The notes under the pieces are model-generated. The model was not told where the DNA came from, ran no database searches, and was given only the letters and a program-made list of their open reading frames with translations. A stretch of DNA of 64,000 nucleotides from Kuschelorhynchus macadamiae (lineage: Eukaryota; Arthropoda; Insecta; Coleoptera; Curculionidae). The position numbers were made by a program, and so were the translations under genes. Shown piece by piece: positions 14,936-26,425 of this stretch. The DNA lies in NCBI GenBank assembly GCA_030620095.1, contig JAUTXW010000326.1, positions 1,821,501 to 1,885,500 of the forward strand, in the 5' to 3' direction. Position 1 is the stretch's first letter. Every line of letters starts with the position of its first letter.

Positions 14936-15578
14936 AGACGCTTCTTTTATGAAATAATCGATCAAATTCAACAACAAATAAACTATAGATTTAACGGTTT
15001 AAATGATTTTAAATTCCTCGAGCTCTGCAATTTTGATGCATTTAAAGGAAAAACTTTTCCAGAACATGCGTTTAAATCTCTTCTTCTTCATTATGGCCAG
15101 TTCTTCGACCGAGTGTTACTGCGATCTGAACTAAAAGTGATTTACGAAAGTGATGACATTAGCGCAAAAAATAACGCTAAGGAACTAATGCAATTTTTAA
15201 AAGACAAGGAGCTGGAAGATGCCTACACCGAAGTGTCGAAATTGTGTGAATTATTATTGACAATACCTGCCACAAGTTCATCAGCAGAACGCAATTTTTC
15301 AACACTTAAACGTATAAAAAATTTCGTGGGGAAATTCAACAGTGCAGGAGAGACTTTCGCATACATCGCTGTTGTCCATTGAAAATAAACTTCTCCTAAA
15401 TATGTCGGACCATCGACGTTTTTATGATGACGTCATTGATGAATTTGCAAAAAATGATCGAAGAATCGAATTACATTACAAATAAGTAAGTTTCTAAAGA
15501 TTGCTTCCCTTTCTTAAAATTTCACCGCACGCCCCTGGTAAGTTCTGTGTATTGTAGTGCTTAAATAGATGAAAAACT

Positions 15579-15643
15579 ATGGCGAGGAAGTGTGTTGTTT
15601 GTGGAAAAACAGTCTATTTAAGTCCGGAAGTATCATATTACAA
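15579..15643 (+). CDS. Possible first exon with a CxxC start (THAP-like?), uncertain
   Basis: An ATG opens a 65-nt frame encoding MARKCVVCGKTVYLSPEVSY followed by a good donor (CAA|gtaagt). The spaced cysteines at the very N-terminus recall THAP or other zinc-finger starts. No following exon could be identified, and the frame is too short to be decisive. The hAT element is inserted only about 40 bp upstream. Confidence 0.22.
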
Positions 15644-15649
15644 GTAAGT

Positions 15650-16565
15650 CTTGACATAATTAAGGTTAAATATCAGTGGTGTCCGAACCGTAAGGCATTT
15701 GTAATACTTAAACCATTCCAGTATATTAATTGACATGGAAAATAAGAAAAAAATGGGTACTAATTGAATGACAACAAATATTTTGTCAATTTTGGGTTGG
15801 GTTTTACATAACGCAAATATTTAAATACGTACTAGCTCTCCAAATGCTTAGAAGCGGTATTTGCAATATAAATATACTATTTTGGATATGAATAACTTCT
15901 ATATTTCTATGGCTAAATGCCAGCATATTTTTGCGGATTTTTAAAATGCCTCTTGGTTATAAAACATTTTGTTTAAAACATATTGTGATTTTAATAAATA
16001 CTTGCGAGGAAGTGGCTTACGTTATTCATCCACATTCCAAACTACTTAGTTCCTCGGGTCTTATCTAATATATAATTAAAATATACTACAATTCCTACCT
16101 AACCTTTTTAGTATATAAAAGCTTATATAAGAATTATATAATATTATTAATATTCAAAAGTTTAATGAATTTTTTATATATTTTTTGTTTTTTAATTACT
16201 CATATATAGACAATTCAAATTATGTATATGTAGAAGTAAATCAGGTGTTTGGCAATAATATTAAATGTGTATTGAACTTTCTAGTAGATCTATAATAAAT
16301 GCCTAATATATTCAAAATAAAGTTAGCAAAAGAGTTATAGAAACATGTAGGGCAACTGAAAAATGTTTTAGGTTGCTTCATAAATCTAATAGTATTTTTA
16401 ATATAAACATCACAGATCTAGCTACCTTACTAATTGCTAATGCAATACCTGCCATCTTGAATGTATGATCTAATTCGGGATCATATGTATGACGATGAAG
16501 TCTTAAGCGAATATCCCATTTAGTTCATGAAATTAATTTTAAAAAGTAGTGTGTAGTAAATATCC
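15650..16565. other. No gene recognised
   Basis: AT-rich sequence without recognisable coding or repeat structure. Confidence 0.4.
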
Positions 16566-16600
16566 CTGAAGATGTCTCGTGCAATCGAAGGTGAAACGTC
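16566..16600 (+). ncRNA. Hammerhead-like motif, weak
   Basis: CTGAAGA (16566-16572) and GAAACGTC (16593-16600) have hammerhead core spacing, with a possible short stem II between them. The first stem I pair would be a mismatch, so activity is doubtful. It may be the end of another Penelope-like copy. Confidence 0.28.
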
Positions 16601-16686
16601 AGATAGTAATTCCAAACTGACATGGTCTAATCCCAAGAACCATGATTTCTTAATTAACCAACCATGATTCTTAACGTGAAAACTTC

Positions 16687-16906
<220 letters not shown>

Positions 16907-17047
16907 ATATAAGAAGAAGAACCTCTAAATCTATTAAGCCCTTAATTGGAGCTGAGACAGCAATGTACAGAGGCCGATTATTAGCTTGCACATTTATTTA
17001 TTATATTTATTAAGGACTTTTTTTCAATTATATGCATTCAAATGCTG

Positions 17048-17240
17048 TCTATATGCAGATGATTTGACGATATATTGCCCAAGAAACTCTGATTTGAATG
17101 ATCACGTCAAGAATGCAATGGTAGTGGCTAATACCTGGTTTGGCCCAAATTGATTTTTTTGAAGAGTAAATCAGAAAAGTTATACACGTTAACATTTTCA
17201 AGTTCTGCAAGTTCGCAGTCGACCGGTTAAAATGTTTGAT
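17048..17240 (+). pseudogene. Small LINE reverse-transcriptase fragment
   Basis: The plus strand encodes LYADDLTIYCPRNSDLNDHV followed by KNAMVVANTWF, the YADD box and following helix of a LINE RT. A stop follows quickly. Nothing else of the element is visible. Confidence 0.5.
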
Positions 17241-17540
17241 AGCTAGTTATCATTGTCCAGTCATGTGAACATTCTTTGTGGAAAGTTATCAAGTATGGTA
17301 TTAAGATTTTACTCACAACTTTCTTCGTATAAAATTCAACTACTTACAATACACAGTATATATGCGTATAATCATTTGGTAATAACTTTATATAAATCCT
17401 AAAAACTGTAAATTTGTTCAAGTTTTTTATTTAATTATTTTTATTATTAATATTATTGTTATTAATTATTATTATTTATTTATTTTTCAAAACATTTACG
17501 CAGTCTGCACTAAATTAATTAAAATTATGTCATTTCTAAT

Positions 17541-18110
17541 AAAAGCTCCTTTATTACAGGAATTGGAAATTGAACCGAATAAATAAATATTTTAATAGGT
17601 CGCCACTTTGTTTAGCCATATAAGATCCGCACTAAAAAATTACCAGTCAGGCTCGGTTTAATACATGCTTCTTATGCAAAATATCAAGTCAATTGGATAA
17701 GTAGTTCCTTATTAGGCAGCCATTTTATTCCGCCATTATGGATTTCTATAAAAAATTTACCAGTTAATCCCTATATCATACTTTATTTTTGCCCAAATTT
17801 TGTAGTCCATTCGATAATTAGTTTCTTGATAATGTTTTTTTTTTACATTTTGGTTGGCCGTCATTTTGTTCCGCCATATTGGAATTTTACCAGAATGTAA
17901 CCATTTATCTCCATATGACCCTTGATTTTTGCACAAAATTCGACTGGACACGTAGTTTTTGAGCTATGCTGCTACACTGACCGAAAGACTGAGGGAAATG
18001 TGAGAATATATTTTTCGGGGTCCAGGAACCCTAGAATGCAACGATCTATAAAAATCTCACAGGGTGATTTTTTCACGATTGCGATACTTCCCTCTTAAGC
18101 TTAGTATTTT
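17541..18110 (-). repeat. Copy of the GGCGGAACAAAATGGCGG repeat family
   Basis: Contains TTTTGTTCCGCCATATTGG, a diverged ACTGACCGAAAGACTGAGG segment, and ends with the family border AATCTCACAGGGTGATTTTT...CTTCCCTCTTA. It is the same family as 47.5-49.6 kb, in the same orientation. Confidence 0.65.
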
Positions 18111-18322
18111 AAGTTTTTTCTAACACCTTTTTATATTAAAATTGTTGACTTGCTACATGTAAAAAATGTAATCAAATAAATAAATAAAATAAATAAATAA
18201 ATAATATTTATTAAGGAAACCGGGAAACATGTATAGACAATAATGGAAACTAATTAACACTAAAATGGCAATCAAATCTACAGAAAATCTCGAATATGTT
18301 AAAAACATTAGTTCTTCTAGTA

Positions 18323-18328
18323 TTTATT
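18323..18328 (-). promoter_or_regulatory. Candidate polyadenylation signal of gene B
   Basis: AATAAA on the minus strand, about 250 nt past the stop codon of Osiris gene B. It is a reasonable 3'-UTR length, but this hexamer is frequent by chance in such AT-rich DNA. Confidence 0.3.
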
Positions 18329-18579
18329 TAAAAGAAATTAAATTTCCTATAAATATTTTGCGGTGGGCGATAAAATCAAACTTTTTCTAAAATGTTCTCA
18401 TACAATGGAAAAAATCTAAGATCACTTTGAAAACAAGATAACTCCAATTCTAAATCTTCAACAATGCTTTATTTCGAGGTAACTTAGTTTGGCAAACAGC
18501 TGGCTTGCAGTGAATCTGCAAGAAATTTGATAAATACTATTAACAATTAAATTATTCTAAAAGTCTTTGGTGTCAGTAT

Positions 18580-20515
18580 TTATTCAGCATAGGCCGAGTA
18601 CGCTAAATCTTGAGCAGCACTGTCCATAGATCTAGCGTAATACTGTTGAGCAGGCCACGCTTCATGGGCTGAGATTTGAGGAACCGCACTGTCGGCTGCT
18701 AATTTCTTGCAAAGCTGGAATATGGCTAGTCCTACTGCAACTACAAAAGAGAAGAAAGACAGCTGAAGAGCGTTCCATGCCTTTAAGCTGAGGATTCCAA
18801 GGGCCAAAGGCACTAAAGTCATTGCCTTAAGAAGAACAAATACCAGGATGGGGATAAAGATCTTTTTGAGTTTCGATTTACGAGCTGAAAAAAAATAAAA
18901 ATAAATAAGCAAAAAATTGCTGCCACTAGTTTATTGTTGATGGCATTAGCTTTTAATACATTTTTATCAAATTCAGGAATCCTAATCTGCATATTTATAA
19001 TTAACATTAGGTAGGGTGTTATGTTATTAAAACGATATTCTTAGCTATACTTGGCAAAGAAAATAGGACAAACTTTCAGGATCAAGAAGGTAACATCAAT
19101 TAGTTTTAAAAACTCATCACAAATATTAAGTTTACTTATTATGCGACGGGGTTGGTTTATTTACAACTAAAATTGTACGAGCGAGTACACATTTTGATTA
19201 TTTCCGCACACAAAAACTAATTTTGTTTAGAATTTTAGATTTTGAATGTGATTTTTAACTTTAATTTGATACTTTGAAAATTTCTGACAGCCTTAACTTT
19301 CCCCTAATAAGTAAACCTAAATATTCGTCTTCATATATGTTTTTAAACCTAATTGTTATTACTTTCTTCTTTTTTCTTTTGTTACTTTACGATATCCATG
19401 AGTTTATATATTTTTACACGTTTTGGTTACATCTACAATCGAAAATCTAATTGGAATTACCTTCTTGAACGCCACTGCCGAAATCAAACTTAAAGTCCAG
19501 TTCATCAGCATCCAGATTTCTAGCTTCTACTGTAACCGAACCAACAACTGGAAGTTTGAAATGAACGTCATGGCTCATAATGTAATTCTCAATTTTATCT
19601 TCGTATTCTTCGTTGCCTCGGCTAGTTTCTTCCTTTGATCTGTAGGAATTTTTCGTCACTTTCACGTCATCAGAAATCTAAAAGCAAGAAGCAAAATTGT
19701 TATTTTCAAAGGCAACCAAACGTTCGAATTTCTTAGGACCATTTTTGGAGAGAACATATATACACAGTTAGCGATCGTTTTAAGGAAATACAAAAACTAG
19801 CTTCTGACCAATCATATCCAATATTTATATAATTTAAGCAACGAAAACAGTTCGATGTGTTTCTGCTTAGAAAAGTCGTGCCTCCAAAAAAATGTGATAA
19901 AATAATAAGAATATATATTTTGGTACTTAGATAAAATTAATGGGGTTAAAAATATTAGCATTGACGTGACTTGCGGGACCGAGATTACCATACTATTATT
20001 ATTATTAACATATTGTTAATAATTGTTAATGTTCAATAATAATATTGTTAATATTATTATTGACAAACAAAAATCTTTTTTAGCTTTTTTGCAACTGAAT
20101 AAAAATATATAACTTTAAATAAATTGAAGCAAATATTTAATAAAATTACGTATCTCAACATGTAGACTAGTCTGTCTACGGAATGTTTCGATACATAATA
20201 TAAACAATATTATTTAAGCAAGCTTTAATAATTATATAATAATATTAAATTAAATAAAAATTAACGTCGAATACTATTTCTTAATATTATTTTCCATTTA
20301 CGATTTTAATAACTATAAAAAATGTTTGTAATCTGTATAAGTTTATCTCCTACCTCATAGTCATCTTGTTTTAGAATATTATCCAAAAACGATACAACAT
20401 ATTCTTTAACATATTCTATTGGATCAGATTCGAAGCTGAGAGCTTTCTTCTCCGTAACAGGTGATGCACAAGCCAAGGTTACAAAGCAAATACCAAAATA
20501 AATGAGAAGCTTCAT
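18580..20515 (-). CDS. Osiris family protein (gene B), three exons, complete
   Basis: The exons are 20354-20515, 19461-19677 and 18580-18884, with introns of 676 and 576 bp. Donors are GAG|gtagga and AAG|gtaatt; acceptors are ttttag and tttcag. Phases 0 and 1 join without a break into 227 aa. Residues 1-18 form a signal peptide (MKLLIYFGICFVTLACAS). The middle exon carries the DUF1676 core (DVHFKLPVVGSVTVEAR). The last exon has a basic stretch (RKSKLKK), a long hydrophobic membrane segment from about residue 138 to 178 (including LVPLALGILSLKAW), and ends in AQDLAYSAYAE, the family's AQxLAYxxY tail. Unlike A, C and D it has no cysteine pair after the signal peptide. Osiris proteins act in cuticle and tracheal maturation (family knowledge). 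The ATG chosen is the only one that gives a signal peptide and lies 58 nt below a TATA box. Confidence 0.88.
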
Positions 20516-20572
20516 GATGCTGCAGAGCACAAAACTATTAACCGAATGGTCGCCTAAAAACACGCCCTTCCG

Positions 20573-20599
20573 TTTTATACCGGTGACCTATCGGAAGTA
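20573..20599 (-). promoter_or_regulatory. Core promoter of Osiris gene B
   Basis: TATAAAA (20573-20579, minus strand) lies 58 nt upstream of the start codon. The box TTACTTCCG (ending at 20592) lies 12 nt upstream of it. Genes C and D have the same box at 11-12 nt from their TATA elements. Confidence 0.6.
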
Positions 20600-21390
20600 A
20601 AATTTTAAATTCGGTCGGCTCTTATTTGGAAAAATGTCGAACACGAAGAGTTTCATTAACTAAATCCGGAGGTTCCCTGACAAAACATTCTTTGCATGCT
20701 AAATTTACGTGACGGCATAAATGGTATTGTTTAAGTGGTCGACAATTAATATTCCAACTGCGGATATTGAAATTGGATTATTGTAGATCAATTTTACTTT
20801 TTTGCTTTCTTATCTCCCGTGAGGTTAATAGTAATGTGAATTAAAAATATTAATTATTGTTCTAGTGTAATACTATAAAATTAACAAATTATTATTAATC
20901 ATGTTAAATTTCTGTGGTCTAGTTTACAAAAAATATGACAGTATTTATTTATTTTTTTAATTTTTTGTATAGTTACCTGGAAATAATATAATCTAAACAA
21001 AATGTTATATATTTTCGAAATACATTGAACTTGAACAAACCAATGGAGTTTTGTGTAATACTCAATACTCGACAGATTCCTTGTAACATTTCATCCTGGA
21101 TTTTATCTGTAAATAAATAATAACCCGGAATGAACCTGTCACTCAAAGATGTTCGAAATTTCTATAAAAGTAAAATAGAATTAAAAATAGCAAATACTAC
21201 ACTTACCTGTCGAATATTTAGGTAGTAGATACATCTATAAAAAGATATATTAAATATAAGACTACAGCATCATTCTATCAGTAACAGAATTTTAAAATAA
21301 TCAACCTAAATAGAAATCTGTCTAGATAATCGTCAGGAACCAGATTAAAGGTTTTCACAGTTTAGTAAGTAAAGCCTCCCTAAAACAATT
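20600..21390. other. Upstream region of Osiris gene B, no gene seen
   Basis: AT-rich, with no recognisable coding sequence. Confidence 0.4.
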
Positions 21391-21865
21391 CTAAAGCTTA
21401 AGAATATCGAGCAAGTTTTTAAGCTGTGTATTTAGGGCATGAGGTATACTCCGAGGTAGGTACCGCTTTTTTCGCAAATGCGAAGAAATACCTGTGCACA
21501 TAATCTTATTCACATGAAGTTTCTCTCTTGCAGAAATGTGATTCTTTAGGAAAAAATGTCCCTGACACATTAATTTTGCAGTTTTTATGTAATTTTTTTG
21601 TACTTTATTTATGCAAAAGAACCCAAACACAAAAGTGCAATAAATAAATTGCACGACTACCAAAGGTTTGACTAACATAACTTTGAGCTCTTGGAGTAAA
21701 TAACGTTCCTCATTGTAAAGAAGCTTCAAATTAAAATACACTCTTTTAGCCGAAAGGCTGACCTGTTCCTTGATATTCAGTTGATAATTCACTTAGTGAT
21801 TTGATGTTCCAGAAAATGAAACCTTATACGCGTTTCAGAATTATCAGCATACCCCTGGTTCCTTC

Positions 21866-21934
<69 letters not shown>

Positions 21935-23457
21935 ATCTGCTTGTGAACAACAGGGGTCTCACAATGAATCCCGCTAAAACCTCAGATGCGACAACCTTCA
22001 GAAAGGATTTGTTATTCCTCAATACTAGTCATTGCCGCCTATTAATTTAATAGGACAGCCTCTTATTAAATTTAATCATTACAGTCCAATCTCGTAAGTA
22101 TAAAGCCTGATCCAAAGCAAATCTAATTTAGGGTATCGAAAGCCTCAGAGCAATCGTGGGAAGCCAGTCGTCCTAGTCCCGCACAACGCCATTTAATATG
22201 TTACTGAGTATATTACTAGCGCTTTCTTTTTTTGACTGAAATTCTATGCCTACCTCATTATCAGCAGCTTATTTATAAAACTCCCTGTAAACAAAACTTT
22301 CTAGAATTTTAGGATAGGCAAAGATCTATAACTCATAGTTCTCATAAGTTTTCGGTGCTTTCTTGTTAGACATAAAGCCCCACAAAATATCGCTGTTCGA
22401 GGCAGATAGGAATGATGTCCGTAATGTAGGAAAGAAGGAAAATACATGTTTACTTTAGCTTAGCTAAGGACATGCCTCAGAAATTTGCTTTAATCTTGTT
22501 GATTACGTAGATCATGATTGATTCCTTCAATTATTGTAGAGTAGAAGAAAAAGGGAGCACTACCTCACACAAAAAAATAGGGGAGACTCAATATCCCATT
22601 GATACAATTCTATTACGTCATCAGTAATTGTTTTAAATAAAGCAATGAGTTGAAGTGAATAAGTTTATTCCTTGTTAGCATTTTTCGGATTTTAACAACA
22701 ACGCAAAACATTTAGAATTGATTCGGTAAAGTCCTAACTTTATCGAATATTTTAGTTTTTTTTATTAGAATGATTAGACATGTATATTATAATTAATAAT
22801 TATAATGGGAAGAGAAGGAACAAACAAGTGATTTCGCCGATATGAGAGATTCTCGCCTCTACTTTGACGAGATAAAAAAGTAATTTTCTCTCACCAGTCG
22901 CGACGAGACGAAAGAATGCTTATGTCTCGGCGAGATCTTGTTTCTCTCAAGCATTAAAAATGGGTATTTTTTTAGAGTTGCAAATAATACTAGAAAAAAG
23001 AAATGAACTCTATATTATAGAATATGTTGTTTAGGAGAACGCCAATTATCCAATATTGTCTTAAGTGCCTTCAAGAGTACGCAGAGCAAGCTAATTGGTC
23101 TCAAATCGGTGAAATCCAGGGGTTGACAACCTTGGGCAGCGGAACTACATGTGACTTCTTCCAAATGGCTGGGAATGTACCATGAGAAATACAGAAATCA
23201 AAAATATGTTCTATGACGGGAAGAATAAGTGTACAGCAATAGAGAATCATATTTATTCCTATTCCGTCTGGCCCCACAGACCCACACTTGATAGAGAGAA
23301 GCACTCGGTAGATCTCATTAGTATCTGTAAGCACAAAGGAGAAGGTTTCTTCTGTGATAATATTTCGGAGTTGAAATAAAGTTTCATTATCCGGTTTCTT
23401 TTTAAACAAAGTGCTCAGGAAATAAGAATTTAATGGCTCGGCATCAGAGAGGCTCAA
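21391..23457 (-). pseudogene. LINE (Jockey-like) reverse-transcriptase remnant
   Basis: The minus-strand frame at 23101-23457 encodes YRVLLSIKCGSVGPDGIGIN and ISHGTFPAIWKKSHVVPLPK, the conserved finger/palm start of non-LTR RTs. Further on, 21391-21792 encodes QVSLSAKRVYFNLKLLYNEE and a C-terminal LRKKRYLPRSIPHALNTQL, resembling the thumb and downstream region. The centre (21800-23100) is heavily broken and includes an (AT)n tract. It cannot be functional. Confidence 0.6.
21872..21930. repeat. (AT)n microsatellite
   Basis: About 60 bp of AT. Confidence 0.95.
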
Positions 23458-24519
23458 CGGAAGATCACTGTTGATAGTTTCTGAAAATACATCTAATTTT
23501 CTTAACTCCCTTCAGAAGGTTTTACCGTTACCAAATAAGATATTGTGCTTTTCTTTCCTTTTCCCTTTTAACTGCATAGTTAGTCTCATTCGTTAGTGCA
23601 TGATAACGATTTCAGTTCTGAGTCGTTATGTACTTTTTAAACTTCAGCAAGGCCTTGTGGTGCTCATGCAGAAGCATTTTTAATGCTCCAGTGAGTCAAG
23701 GAGAATCTTTTTTAGATATTTGGACCGTTCTTATAGGAGTCTAAAAATCAAAAATATTTAAATTTATCGTTCATCAGATCTATAGACCGGTAAAAATTCT
23801 ATCAAGGAGAGATCTGCATCAAATTTCTGTAAATTAAGCGTATTGAAATATCTAAATGTATCCACAAACGGTGTTATTTTAATTCTGATTCTAGGAATAT
23901 GACACGATATAAGATGATGGTCGAAAATATCATTACAATTAACTGTATAACTAAATAATTAAGTAAAAGGATATAAAAGTAAAATTTCTGTGTAAGTAGG
24001 CAGTAGTTAGTAGCACAGCCTTCAAGCTGTGTTAATAGAAAATATAGACTACTGATCAATTGCTAAAATTAATTAACATTTTGCAACCATTTTTAAAACC
24101 CGATATCTCTATATCTCTGGCTAAGATAATGCAATCACGGTCAGCTTCAATTAAAATATTTATTAGCAGATTTGACAAAAAAAAAACAAAATAAGCACTG
24201 TTGCACTTTCATACATTCAACACCTAATAACATTCACATTTAACCTATTTTTTTTTCAAATTTATATTTTTCTTAAAAAATTCCCTAATTTAAAAACACA
24301 AATTCATAATCAATCTTATTTTCGAAGGAAAACAAATACCAGATATTTTACACCCCGCCACATCAACCACCAAGCGGGGTCATACCCCTATAATTTTAAA
24401 TGAAAAGGAGGGTTGAGTAGTATCTCGTCTTAAAGCGTATCAAATTGTCCTCTCAACAACACCAAGTTTATTAAATTTAATTTATAATTTACTGAGAGAC
24501 TGTATTTTAAAAGCAATAA

Positions 24520-24860
24520 ATAAAATGTTAAACTCACCGTAGTGAGTACTTTATTAAATGTTTAAATTGACCACCACCAGCTTCCGTGAAATAATTAAGA
24601 TTTTGTTGTTAGTTGTGGCACTCAGCTCAACAAATCCGGTTGAGTACAATTCAATATATTTCAGTTTTAATGTCTTCACTGAAATTAATCCAGTAGGGAT
24701 TGATTGCTGACCATACGTGTTTCTGAATATACAAGTCGTAGTGCGACGGAGGTCTATCTTGCGAAAATACGAGCTGATTTTGATAACAATGTTCATTGTT
24801 TTTAATGATTCCTCTAATACTGCATCGGCAGTTATAGCGATGCATCCGAAAAGCATAGAT
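24520..24860 (-). pseudogene. Mariner-type transposase remnant
   Basis: The minus strand encodes NQLVFSQDRPPSHYDLYIQK, a decayed form of the (F/W)FQQDGAPPHY catalytic block, then VWSAINPYWI. In another frame near 24550-24590 it encodes TEAGGGQFKHLI, the usual C-terminal GG-x-F-x-HL motif. It belongs to the same superfamily as the element at 6883-9622 but is more decayed. No ends were found. Confidence 0.55.
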
Positions 24861-25499
24861 TAAAAAAAATTGGGATTGTCATTTACTATTTTGCTAACGA
24901 CATAAAGACTGATTATGCTCCAAATGGACATTTTACAAATAGAAAATAAAAGAGCTCCTAAATCGGTCTCATCTTTGTATTGTATTTGATATTGCTGGGA
25001 TCCTTCAAGATGGTTTACGATTAGCGGCAGGGTATCCGGCCGATAAATGTCCGGCATTAAAAACATCAACAAAACAATAATTTAAACCAGGATGCATCAT
25101 AGGTAGTTTAATATGCTATATCCAGTATGTGTTATTTTTAGGCTTTAGACGTCTTATAAACATATTACAACCTATTTATGAAATGCCAGGACGTACATAT
25201 TTTACTAAAACAGTAATCCAAACTTTTTGAAAAATATAACCTGGCAATAAAGGGCTTTCTATCAGATGCCAAATGGGTGTCAGTGTAATGTAAGCTATCA
25301 TACTATATTAGTTTAAGTGCTCACTGGCTTACTAAAGATTTTCAGAAATAACATTCAGTGATAGATCTTCAGTTATCACTTCAGCAGAAGTCATACAGGA
25401 GAAAATATAAGCAATATGTTAATTAAGTTAATTGAGTTAATTTAAGGAACTGAAATACCTCTTAGTAACATACATTTGTTGCTTCGAGATTCAGAACGT

Positions 25500-26310
25500 A
25501 AAAAAAGGCGAATTATGAAATGAAATCATGAATCTTGCTTCATTCCTTCCCCACCGTTGGTATTATTAGATTCTATAAAATCTCAGAAGATTGTGTTTGA
25601 GACAATTACTGCTGGCAGAAATATTGCAACACATTTACGTCATTCATCACCTTTGAGAGAAAAACTAGAAAAGCAACAACAATGGTTTATTATGCCTGTT
25701 AAAAAAATTGTCCAGGATGTTCCAACCCGATGAAACTCTTCCTATTATATGCTAAACAGACTAAACGAGCTAAAAAGGCCTCTTACCTTATTAGCAACTG
25801 AAAATACTAATATACCGTCACTTTCATCAAATCAGTTGTTTTTAGTTAAACATTTGCTGGGCTTACTTAAGACATTCGAGGAAATTATTAAACATTTCAG
25901 TTCATCAATGTGTGGAATTCCAAAGGTTATTCCAACTATATTTTCATTAAATACCTTACTTTTAGAAATAAAAGGTTCAAACTTGTACATAATGCGAGAA
26001 ACACTAAAATATAATTTAAAGAACAGGTTTTTAGATGTAGAACTAAATGATGTCTTTTGTCACCATTTTAGATCCAATATACAAGTGTAGTTTCTTTAAC
26101 AACAAATTTCTATTGAGTCTACTGTGAGCGCGGATTCCGATGATGAACCATTTAGTCGCCTTAAGGAACAAAAAACTCAATCGTCTACGTCTGTATGTAG
26201 TAAGAGTTGCTTCTACATCTTATTCTTCAGAAGAGACTGAACTATCAATGTAGAAGCCGAAGTTAAGAAATATTTAGAAATACCATTAATTGAAAGAAAT
26301 CCTTAATCAT
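25500..26310 (+). pseudogene. hAT transposase remnant (ZBED type)
   Basis: The frame at 25749-26090 encodes MLNRLNELKRPLTLLATENT, LFLVKHLLGLLKTFEEIIKHFSS and LKYNLKNRFLDVELNDVF. A frameshift then leads to VTILDPIYKCSFFNN, the conserved ATxLDPRYK block. Near 26255-26300 comes VEAEVKKYLEIPLIERN, the region before the dimerisation motif. The order matches ZBED-like hAT transposases. Stops and shifts make it dead. Confidence 0.65.
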
Positions 26311-26425
26311 AATATTCATCCAATTTGTTTAAATTAGAATAGATATATATTCGCTTCTAAAAACCACTGCGGCCTTGGCTGTAATATGCTGCGGTCTCAA
26401 AAAAGATACCGTGAGGTGAGATGTA

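Larger units (their letters stand above)
12044..15485 (+). pseudogene. hAT transposase (ZMYM1/TTF zinc-finger type), split and frameshifted
   Basis: The likely start is the ATG at 12044. The pieces in order are: a TTF-type zinc-finger region at 12190-12470 (FKWLTGCENISKLFCWPC, then LWNKTGFSDLNNFHKAVK after a frameshift); the conserved RRLIDVCFLGQHELEFRGHD segment with NRGNFQDLL at 12511-12846; and, after the Penelope insertion, FPEHAFKSLL to 15382 with the C-terminal dimerisation motif LLLTIPATSSSAERNFSTLK. A further frameshift leads to LLLNMSDHRRFYDDVIDEF and a stop at 15485. The order and motifs are those of insect hAT elements that resemble ZMYM1. It is inactive because of the insertion and frameshifts. 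Confidence 0.85.
11627..15545 (+). mobile_element. hAT transposon 11635-15537 with 8-bp target duplication
   Basis: The element starts CAGGGGCGTGCAGTCC and ends GACCGCACGCCCCTG-like (caccgcacgcccctg). The terminal inverted repeat is therefore CAGGGGCGTGC. The flanking octamer GTAAGTTC is identical on both sides (11627-11634, 15538-15545), the 8-bp duplication typical of hAT elements. Inside, GGAAGCAGGGGAAGCAGTGC at the left and GCTTCCCT at the right are sub-terminal repeats. It contains a broken hAT transposase and a Penelope-like insertion (about 12980-14935). Total length is 3903 bp. Confidence 0.9.

Noticed and set aside
22820..22960. Cluster of TCTCG/GAGACG motifs
   Set aside because: Short imperfect repeats without a clear unit or inverted ends.
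24860..25072. 70-codon minus frame with QQYQIQYKDETDLGALLF
   Set aside because: No recognised family, no partner exons; not enough support to call a gene.
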